From positions 41,224,540 to 41,288,539 of the forward strand of contig OX439130.1 of NCBI GenBank assembly GCA_949318235.1: a stretch of 64,000 bases of DNA, given 5' to 3'. This DNA comes from Ecdyonurus torrentis (taxonomy: Eukaryota; Arthropoda; Insecta; Ephemeroptera; Heptageniidae). A program made the position numbers and the translations under genes. This document shows positions 1-38,700 of this stretch, piece by piece. Each line of letters starts with the position of its first letter. Within the stretch, counting starts at the first letter, position 1. The notes beneath the pieces are model-generated. The model was not told the origin of the DNA. It searched no databases and saw nothing but the letters and a program-made list of their open reading frames with translations.

Positions 1-138
1 TCTTCAAAAATATAGAACTAATTTACAATAATTTTCATATGACTTTTTTGAGCATATCAGTGTTAGGAGTTCAAAATATCAACAACATTGCAAAAGAAAG
101 TTGCAAATAGACCTCAAATAAGTTTTATTTGTATTTAC

Positions 139-28244
<28,106 letters not shown>

Positions 28245-29051
28245 ATTTTATATACGTATAAAAAATCGACACTAACTTTTTATTATTATTATTATTCCGT
28301 TAATTTATACGACGGAGGAGACAAAAAAAGATGATAGATAATAAATTTATTGTAGAGGCGAATTAAAAACAACCTTAACTAGACACAATCTTAGCTCAAT
28401 CGGAACCCTCATGTCTATTTATATACGCCCGCTAGGAGAAGAAGAAATAATATCTGTTTTCCACGACACACTTTTCAGTCTTATAATATACTTTTCACTG
28501 TAATCTCTTGATTAAATTATAATTCAATCACTTTTCTCGATATTTTATACGTAAATTCGGCAAGAAGACGGTTCGTCGGTGTTTTTTTATAGTAACTTCT
28601 ATCACAATTAACTTTGCCGCAACATTTCAAGAAGAATTTGCACTACGCGGTTTGCGATTAGAATTTGTTTTGGTTTTTTTGTATGTGTGTCGGCGCCACC
28701 TTCTTCTAAGCTTGCGTATTTGAATTTTTAAACATTCTAGCTTTGTTTTTTTTTTTTTTAAATTTTTTTCTATTCACAATTTAAAAGATATTTAAATATT
28801 TTTTCTTCAATAGACAATAAATGAGCTAAAATTAATAAAAACCGTAATATGACATAAACTTCCTATACTTACATTACAACAGAAACTAAGATATATAGTG
28901 AAGGTGAATGGAGGCGCCTATTTATTTCAATTTTTAATTGAGTGATGAGAATGCAATGTTATAAATAATAAATTCCATGCTATATTATTTACTAACCAAT
29001 AACTAGTATTGATATAATGAATAGAATTAAATAAAAGAGGTTATCTCTTAA

Positions 29052-29193
29052 ATAGCATTGCTTCATATTAAAGCCTGTAATGTTTCTAGTAATAGCTCTC
29101 AGCTGTGTGTAATTTTTAAGTGCATTCACATAATCATTGATTTATAATAACTTTGAACGACAAAATAATTACTCCCATTTAAAGCAATGCTAT
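29052..29193. mobile_element. Short TTAA-flanked MITE-like element
   Basis: TTAA flanks a 142-bp segment whose ends are inverted copies (ATAGCATTGCTT and AAGCAATGCTAT). TTAA duplication plus short inverted ends is typical of piggyBac-derived MITEs. The family itself is unknown. Confidence 0.5.
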
Positions 29194-30183
29194 TTAACAA
29201 TTTGCTGCAAAAGTTATAACAAATAAATGCACCTTTAAAGTACACTAGATATTTCTAAGTATCTTCTAGCGGGACATTAAATAACTTATAAATCACGCAA
29301 TATATTTCATAATTATGAAATTCTTACTAAAAAAAAAATCCCTGACGATACGAACAAAAATTTTAAAAGTATTTACAGTTTATTTCATTTTTTGGCAACA
29401 GATTACAAAGAATAACCATTATAATATTTGTTTTGTTTATATGCATGTTCCACAGAAGACAAGTTATTTTAGAAATTGCATAATGTATAATATATTTTTA
29501 ATATGTAAAGCATATAGCAGAATATTATGATATTGTTATAATGATATTATTAATAGCAAGTTATAAAATTAAAATATTTTCATATTATTTTTAAAACTAG
29601 GACATTTATCTTTATTTGTTAGATGACTGCAAAAAAAAAAAAATTATAATAATAATAATAAAATAAAAAATCGTTATACGATGATTTGAAACTTTACCTT
29701 TATGTTCATTATTCAATCAGTCTCATTAATAATTTAAATATTAAAACAAATGCAAGATTTTATTTTGTAGTGTTTATAAATAAATTGACGAATCTAGAAT
29801 TTATATTAATTAAAAGACACAAGTAGGAATGAAAAAGTGAGGAAAAAAATTTAAAAAATATATAAATATGTATAAAGAAAGAAAAAAACAGTAAAATAAC
29901 ACAATTGTTTAATAAGCAATGATAATAAATAGTTCAGCTGTTTTCTATCTAGTTATAAAGCTGCTCCAATGTTTTATTATACTTAAAAAGAAGAGGAGAG
30001 AGAACTTATTTTAATTTCAGTTAAGTTTGGTACACTTCGTGACGTGAGGTTACATGAAATGAGACGCTGCTCTTACAAGAAAGTGTTTTGTAACTGAGTG
30101 CAGGTAAGTGCTGGGTTGTCAGCTTTGTATCTGTATCACCTTTGACTTCTTGTCACTCATAAAATACTGTTACTATGAGGAAG

Positions 30184-30222
30184 CCCCCCCCCCCTCAAAA
30201 TAGGGGGGGGGGGGCTTACTCT
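30184..30222. repeat. C-run/G-run hairpin
   Basis: AAGCCCC... followed by TCAAAATA and a G-run ending GGCTT forms an inverted repeat of two homopolymers around an 8-base loop. It could form a very stable hairpin, or a G-quadruplex on the G-rich strand. Confidence 0.8.
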
Positions 30223-30827
30223 AAATATATTGCATACTCTAAAAGCGGACATTGTGCTGGATCAATAGTTATGCAAATTTGTAGTTTTTTAGTTCATGAA
30301 ATATTTTGATTAAATTTTTGAAAGTTACAAAATGACATCATGGGCAGCAACTTTTACATGCATACATTGAAGCCCAAGACGTCATTTTTCAAAATTTAAC
30401 TAAAAATACAAAATAAACTCAAAAAATTGAAATTTACATATCAATCGATTAAGGGCAAAAAAAAAAAATGTTCTCTTTTAGAATATAAAATAAAATTACC
30501 CAGATTTTTTTTTTTTTTTTTTCTTTCTTTAATTTGCAAAAATGATTGACAATTTCATGGAAGTAATATTGTTGTTATCAATGATAGGAATTCAATGAAA
30601 AGGTCTGCAGTTGTTGAGAGGGAAGCACTGGCAATATAACATTTACTTGCACTCAAGTTTTGAGCCCCTGTCTTTTAAAAACACCTTTCATGTCACCTTC
30701 ACACCATGGATGTGTACAATATACTGTAGGTCAATAATATTCCAAATCACCTTTTTTTGCATGGTCATCTAACAAATTTTAATTTAAAAATAATAATAAT
30801 ATTGATACATAATGACAATCACAAGAC

Positions 30828-30861
<34 letters not shown>

Positions 30862-31077
30862 TGGTAATTATATTTAATAACAATTCACACAATATAACCA
30901 AAAGAATTATTCACTTTAAATTTAAGTTTTGAAAATACCAAAAAATAACTTCTTTTTTTTCTACCAGATATATACCTAATATTTAAAAAAAATAATAATA
31001 ATAAAAAAAAATATAGCTGCAAGAGAAATAATTATGCAAGGTACTGACTTGGAGTGACTCAAAATTAAGAACATATT

Positions 31078-31338
31078 ATCGATCTTGTTGCAAAAAAAAA
31101 AAAAGGTTTATCTCGTATTTTGTCAGGCAAAGCAAAAGGTTTATCTCGTATTTTGTCAGGCAAAGCAAAAGGTCTATCTCGTTTTTTGTCAGCGTAAGCA
31201 AAAGGTCTATCTCGAGCGCCATCTCCATAAAGTTCGGGAACAAGATAGACCTTTTGCTTCCACTGACAAAAAACGAGATAGACCTTTTGCTATGCCTGAC
31301 AAAATATGAGATAGACCTTTTTTCGCAACAAGATCGAT
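31078..31338. repeat. Foldback element with internal 33-bp direct repeats
   Basis: Outer ends ATCGATCTTGTTGC and GCAACAAGATCGAT are perfect inverted copies. Each arm is a short tandem array of a unit of about 33 bp containing GGTCTATCTCG, TTTTTGTCAG and AAGCAAAA: four TATCTCG-type copies on the left and three in reverse on the right. The centre is CGAGCGCCATCTCCATAAAG. No protein is likely. The open frame over it only repeats the unit. Confidence 0.75.
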
Positions 31339-31903
31339 ATAATTATTTTCTTCCAAAGAAAGTATACTTTTTACATAAAATACTACAAAATTGAAGAGAA
31401 AAGAAGAAAAATTAAATTTAAAATATATGGCACTTGTGAATAAAATAAAGATTGTATATATAAGTAAACCATGCAAAATAAATGTATAGGCTAACAAGTA
31501 AGTATTAAGATTTTTTTTTTTTTTTTTTTTTTAATGTTTTAAAAATATATTATCACTTCAAATGTACTCTTTTCTTGGAAAAAAAAATATTACAAGTATC
31601 CACATTTTGAGTCAATTCAATGTACACTTTTTTATTAAATTTTTTTTTCAGCAATTGTGAAATTACAGTTCATGTATTTTAATGTTTATTTTCATTTTAA
31701 TTACAGTAGTATAAAAATTAGCCTAAATGATTGTACTTATTTTAAACCCCATTATTGATGAAAATAGACATTAAAAAAACACATAATATAATATCACAGA
31801 CAGAAAAAAACAGCTTTAAGAATTATTTATGTTTTGACATTACAATTAATGAGACATTGGTCCCATTAAAAAAAAAGCCTAAAATATTAACATTGTCTTT
31901 ATA

Positions 31904-31941
<38 letters not shown>

Positions 31942-33040
31942 CAAATCACATTTTTCATACCACAAGCATTCGACTAATTAAGATACACACCAGGCACCTT
32001 TAAGGTGTTTCCACATATTCAAAATTTTTTACATAACACAAATTCAGCTAATGTATTTATAATGGTCCAAAATTTATTACAGAAACTGTTACGTAAAAAA
32101 ATTGGAATATATGAAAACACCTTCATATCCTCTCTACACACAAGAGGGGCTAACTATAGACAGTATTCTATCAGGTTACTACATAGAAAAGCCATTCACA
32201 AAAATAGGAGAATGTAAATTTGCTACGGATTCTATTTAACTAGTCACAATTAAGCAAAATGTAACTGAGTTCCATTCACTTGTTAACCAACATTGTCAAC
32301 AATTTTGTGTATGTAATTAGAGCCATTTTGATTACTGTAACATTTTTTTTTTCTTTTTTTTTTTTTTGTAAGACATACAAGTACGTGTTTTAATATACTA
32401 CATTATAACAATCAAATTGTATTTCATAGTGAGAGAAGTATGTCAAATTCAAAATATTTTTAATTGATGCTAAAAGTACTAACAATTTTAATAATATTAT
32501 TTTGAATTAAATTTTACATTTATATCTATTATTTAATCCAATAATTTAAAGCATTAAAAAGATTGTATACATTTTATACATTATTATAGAATTTTAAAAT
32601 ATATGTATAAGTCATCTTTGTGCTATGATAACTGAACAATCAGTTTTATTGGTTCATTAAAAGTAATAGAACCAATGAAACTAGTTTAATTTTCATAGTA
32701 CATTGATGAGGTTATGATTGAAAAAAATTCATATAATACAAAAAATAGAAAGTTGACAATAATTTGAAAAATAGTAATAATAACGCAGCTAAAAAATTAT
32801 GGAAAAAAAAAATAGTTAACCCAAAAATAATTTAAAAATAAACTGCAAACAGAAATGCTTTAACAGCATGTCATTTTAAATTACACACTTTTAGCAGGCT
32901 AATAGTTAATATTTTCATGATTAAAAATTAACATAAAAAGGGTGCCAATAAATTCAACAATTTTATTTAAGACTAGTTCAATGTAGATATTGACATTGTC
33001 ACTTTATAACATTATCTACACAGATATTATCATCATTATT

Positions 33041-33177
33041 CCGCTAAATTGTCCATTGTCCACTTGACCTTAAAAACAATGTCAGACGACCTCAAATTTT
33101 GAATTTTTCCAAATTTTGCAAATTTTCAAGGTCAGGTGGACTTTGAATATTTATAGGGGAACCACGAAGATATTGTT
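33041..33177. mobile_element. Diverged relative of the 1495-1657 MITE
   Basis: CCGCTAAATTGTCC, GTCCACTTGACCTT and TTTTCAAGGTCAGGTGGACT match the arms of the element at 1495-1657. The central block is in the opposite orientation. The arms have decayed, so it is an older copy. Confidence 0.6.
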
Positions 33178-33330
33178 TTATTTTACTCAAAGATCCTGAC
33201 TACTATAAAAACTTACTTCCTGTAATGATAATCTGATCTTCTATATCAAATACAGAGTCAAGAATATTAGCAAAAATAAAAACTTAGTTAAAATGAAAGT
33301 AAAAAGTTCTCGGACAGATTCATTTTTAAC

Positions 33331-33361
<31 letters not shown>
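33331..33361. repeat. Poly-T tract
   Basis: About 30 T in the 3' flank of the RNF13-like gene. Confidence 0.85.
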
Positions 33362-34210
33362 CAAACCACAAAAGAAAGAAATTGCACACTTTGTTTTAAC
33401 ACTACTTTTCTCTTTCTTTCTCTCTTTTTAAAGAGATTTTTAAGAAATAGAATCATGTAATAGTAAACCAGTGCTGCCCTAGCAGAAAAAAAAAGCAACT
33501 TTTTGATACATTAAGTTTTAGGTGACATTTGAATTACAACTAGTTCCTTACATTATAATTTATGAAATACTACTTTATGAAAATGATATGCATTTGTATG
33601 TAGACTTTGCAAATTGCAGGTTTCCATATTAATACATGGTATTTCCATAAGATAATAAAATAAAGTTTTTCAACTTGCAAGGCGTACCAATCTTTTTGTG
33701 AATATTACAGTATGATTGAAAAATAAGTATTATTGGTGGGGGGGAAGGGAAGTCATTTAAGATTTAATTATCTTAATTCATCTAAAAGTACCCTTTTTTA
33801 TAGTTTTTCCTGACACACTTTAATAGTGTTCAGATTTTTTTTTTTATGAAACACTAAAAACAGGGTTTCATGATGCTAAAGATTACAAAATTAGGGGTCC
33901 CCTGTTTTACCCGGAATGCTTGTAATTGGTTAATGTGCACCATTGATAAGCTCCATTCTGACATAAAATTAATGAATATTTGTGTTTCACGAAAGGGGAT
34001 AACTGTTAGACATAACTTAAGAATCACAATGTATACACATTGCAATAAAGATCCATATTATATTAACATTTTTTTCATGTATAAATATAACTTAAAAACA
34101 AAAATAATATTTACATGTGTAAAAAGACAAAACATGATTTTCTTTTTAACATAACCTCAAATAAAACTGCAATAAAAACTTCATAAAATAGGCAAAATAA
34201 AATACAATAT

Positions 34211-34263
34211 GTTGGGGGGGGGGGGGGAGAGAGGGGGGGGGGGAGAGAGAGAGAGAGGGGGGG
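34211..34263. repeat. G-rich / GA tract
   Basis: Runs of G alternating with GA repeats, about 150 bp past the stop codon of the RNF13-like gene. On the mRNA strand this is a C/CT-rich 3' UTR segment, if transcribed that far. Confidence 0.85.
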
Positions 34264-34417
34264 CTAAAATAAAATCTAATAATTTAAGTTTACCAAAATT
34301 TACTGTAATGAATATATTTCTGTTGTGTTTTAATGAAATACTTTGGCTTAGAAGGCAGCACTGGTGAAGCAAGGCAAAAAGTTGACCATCACCAACTAAG
34401 ATACTCTGACCTGGAGT

Positions 34418-34566
34418 CTACACGATGACGTCATTACGACGTTGCTCAGACGGAGGGGTCTCAACTTCAATAGCAACCTCCACCTGAGATGTACTTTGTT
34501 CCAACACTTCTCCAGGCTGACTGTTGATGGAATGTTCTGTGGAGGAGGTTCCTGCAACCACGTCAT
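34418..34566 (-). CDS. RNF13-like last coding exon
   Basis: 149 nt from a GTTACAG acceptor (phase 1) to TAG at 34418. The sequence is a Glu/Val/Thr-rich tail ending NDVIV. No domain is seen. The phase fits the upstream exon exactly. Confidence 0.82.
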
Positions 34567-35744
34567 CTGTAACAACAAAATACCAATTGTATATTATTAC
34601 ATTTTTTGTTTAGTCGAGGTCTTGCATGTCACAGTATAATGTTATAAAAGTTTCTTTATAACTGAGAGCTTTCGTCATATGATAATGACATTATCAATCA
34701 AAAGAGAAAATTACTTGAGCACATCACTGAGCAGTGTCTTGTCTTGTACTGCCGTGTTATGCTCGATCCCACACCAAAACCTAAGCCCCTACCTAGTGGA
34801 TCTTTCCCGTCAAAACAACGGCAAACAGAGCAACAGAGGAAGGAGATGCGATACATGCATCACTCAAATTCCCAGCAAAACGTTTACAAGTCCCGTCACC
34901 AACCTTACATACCCTATCCACGGCCACAATACTTGCACATCAGAAAACGTAATCTACAAACTTGAATGTACCCAACATACCACCAACCCCACCACAGGCC
35001 AACAGGAAAAATTTCAAGCATAGGCTTAACCACACAAAAAGCGAGAGACCGCATGAATGGCCACAGACAATCCGTAAAAAACAATGAGATGGAAAAACCT
35101 GTGGCTGAACATGCGGCCTCTCATGGCATATCAAATTTCCAATTATGTTATAAATCAACAATACTTTGCACTATTCCGGGCCCAGCCAACTATGCGACAT
35201 TACGACAATATGAATTAGCATATCAACATATTATATTAAGATCCAGAAAAGCCCAAGGGCTGCCTGGACTTAATATTCGCTAACATATTTCAAAAATATA
35301 CCCTATTCCCACTCCCCTCCCCACCTTTTCCCTCACTCACTCCTTCCCTCACTCATTCACACTCCTTCCCTAATTCCCTACTCCACCCCCACCCCTCTCC
35401 ACCAACTCCAAACCAGCAAGAGCATAACACGGCAGTACAAGACAAGACACTGCTCAGTGATGTGCTCAAGTAATTTTCTCTTTTGATTGATAATGTCATT
35501 ATCATATGATGAAAGCTCTCAGTTATAAAGAAACTTTTATAACATTATACTGTGCCATGCAAGACCTCGACCTCTCCATAGAACTTCTACTGTGGTAAGG
35601 CCCTTGCTGGTTTTTCTATCCTTTTCTTTATCATTGATCCTAACTGCGATGGTTTTTTCCTTAAATTGATTTTTTGTTTAGTGTAAGTCAAAAATGAACT
35701 AGCAAATGAACTGTGAGAAAATATGCTATAAATGTGCTGGATAA

Positions 35745-35777
<33 letters not shown>

Positions 35778-38700
35778 TTTTTTTTATCAAATGATGTACA
35801 AAATTGCTTGCTCATTGGAAGCAAAGTGTGATTTACTTTTATCAAGATTGCTAAGTTCTTTTGCAGTCCATATGCATTAGGTATAAAAAAGTGACAGTTT
35901 TAATTGTATTTTCTTTTTCTTGTACTTGTAAAAATACAATTGATTAAAAAAAAATAGTGTTGCTAGATACATTTACATGGCCAGTTTTAGATTTTTCAAC
36001 TAAACTAAACCGATTATTTGATAATAAGAATAAATAGCAGCAACACTGCAGTGTCTGTATATCTTCTGATCTGCTTACTAAAATCTTTGTTGTGTTGCTT
36101 CCTTTAAATATTTCTGCTTTACACTCTACTGTCAAGAAAACTACATCAATGTTTCCTCACCATGTTGGTGCTCCACACTTTCCTCGAGGCTGTCATTGTC
36201 TGCTGGAGGTCTCTCCGACACCTGGGCCACTGCAGTGTCCTCGGCTTCTAGGGAGGACGCTGAAGTGGTGTCGTCAGAATGAGACTGCCCAGCTACACGA
36301 TCTTGCCGGCGACGCATTGCACGTCGGAAAGGATTGTCCTGAAAAATCGATCAAAATTAGTTTATCCTCTCTATTTAATATTTAAAAATAATAATAATAA
36401 TGTTTGTGTATTGAGCATGTCATTATTTCAGACAGAACCTACTTTAAAAATTGAGCTCCACAGCCTTAACTAACATCAATAATTAATATTATTACTTTTT
36501 CATATGATTTAGAGAAAATGGTCCAAATTAACCCAGCAGTATGAATTACTGCTAAGTAAGTTATTGACAAATAAAACTTACTCTTTGCCTGGCAAAAGTT
36601 CCTCCGCCGCCACCTCCCGTCACCCCAGGGGTGGAGGGAGAGCGGACAAGTGGTGCAGTCTCATCATCTGTCTCACTCTCGGTGTCTGATACCACTCTCT
36701 CGTCTCGAGCAAAGACCTTGCGCTTGCACACAGGACACACACGGCGAGAGCGTGTCAACCACGGATCTATGCACTTGGTGTGGTAAGCTGAAACATCACT
36801 TGGGTTAACATTTCCGTGCCATTGCAAGGTTTATTTTTTAATTAAGCATTATGGTGAATTGAATATAATAACACTTTTCACAGAGCATAGCGTAAAGTCC
36901 TGTTCACACTGTGAAATATTTATGGTATGCAATAAAATTGATTGTATTAAATTTCCTTCCATTCAACCCCATTAAAATTTCATGCAATCAAATTTATTGG
37001 GAAATGCCTGCACAAACAGAACAATACAACATTGCATTTTTCTTTGACTATAACTCATGCTGCAAAATTTCTATATAATTGCTGATAATTTTTATTATGT
37101 AGGCATGATGTTTAGAAAAGAAGCTTCAGAATTGATCAGATATGAGTTCCATGATACATAACTGATAAGAAGTTAAAATAGCCCCAAAACTATAGATAAA
37201 TGCTTTAAAACTTTAAATGCAGATACGTTACTAACATTGGTAATGTGCTGCATCCCCTTGTGGGTGTTGGCCAGGACAAATCCTTTTAGTAACGAGCTGT
37301 GGGTTACCAGACCACAGGCCCAAAACTTAACACTCCTCTGAATTCTTTCTACCAGACCTGTACATCTCAGACCACCTTTTGTCTCACTACGGCAATACAT
37401 GGTGGCTTAACTACCTGGCCTGCCTCTGCACCGCACTGGTAGTGCACATACTTAAACACACCGAGACATCATTGCTCAATACCAAACACCTTCTATCTGG
37501 TCATCTAGGCCAGCCAGTATACGCTTGATATTGAACACCAATCCTCTGCATGCCAGACAAGCATACTAACCACTATGCCACAGAGACAGGATTCAAGTAT
37601 ATTCGAGAGTACATAGTCAACAAAAACAGCGCCTCTGCAGGAAAAAAATGATAACACGGTTACGCAGCGATCAGACAGCGATAGCCTGGAGCGCGACTAC
37701 ACAGTCCATTGAGAGACTGATAATTTCCAAAAAAGATTTATAATTCCTTCCAAAAATCAGCTAATAGTAATAAAAATAATCTAAATCAATTTAATTAATT
37801 AACAAAAAATGATATTTCCAATTTATCACTTTTGAGGGTCAATTTTGTTTCCAATTTGAATCATGTCTTTAGGGCGCGCTGAACAGCTGACGAGATTCGA
37901 TGCGTAAGCCCTCACTAACTTTAATTTCAATTCTGATCAAGAGATGGCTATATTGGTCACTATTAACTCTCGAATAGGTCTACTAATTCCAAAAACCACT
38001 TCTTCCATTTTCAACAAAGGTGGTATCACACTGGATATTGATAAGAAACTCACCTTTATTGAATATGGAAGATGCGGTTTTAGGAAATAGTAGACTCATA
38101 TAGGTTCTAGGCTATGTTTATTTATTCATCTTTCTCCTTTCTTTCTACTGAAACGTGTCGATACAAACTTACCATGAGAGCAAGGCAGGATCCTCAACTT
38201 GTCTCCTTCTAGATAATCCTCCAGACAGATGGCACAAGTCTCGTAAGGATCTCCCTTGGTGAACTTAGAAGTGGGTATTTGTCTCAGTGAGGACGAGGGC
38301 AGACGATGACGTCGTGCCCTACGATAGTCCTTCACACATTTCACCACCTGCAAACATACACTGCAGTTGGAGCTACTTTTGTTTTTGTAAGGGCCGTACT
38401 TCGTTGCCTCCACAGCAATGCTGCTTAAACTACCATTATGTAAAACAAATCTATATAATGTGGCATGTGCTAGCACATCAGCCGTATACAGCTCTAGAGG
38501 AAAACACATTCAGTATGTCAAATGGAATTACTTAGTTTATTCAGTCCACTTAAGTTAAAACTGTTACAAACATCGTGCTGTACATTTCATATTAAATACC
38601 TTACATACTATTACTAAATACGGACATTTTCACATAATATTTCAAGTCTTTTATTATTAATCACAATCACACTTGCACATTATTATCATTGAATTGGTAC

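Larger units (their letters stand above)
28245..34417. other. 5' flank of HOIL-1-like gene and 3' flank of RNF13-like gene
   Basis: About 6.2 kb without a supported coding region. The right part must include the 3' UTR of the RNF13-like gene, with an end I could not fix. The left part (28245-28730) is the likely 5' UTR and promoter area of the large ligase gene. Between them are MITEs, a foldback repeat and homopolymer tracts. Confidence 0.5.

Noticed and set aside
31085..31309. Open frame with repeated VYLVFCQ units
   Set aside because: It is a translation of the foldback repeat unit, with no start context or protein similarity.
31078..31338. CRISPR-like repeat array
   Set aside because: The units are contiguous without unique spacers, lie in inverted arms, and the DNA is from an animal genome.
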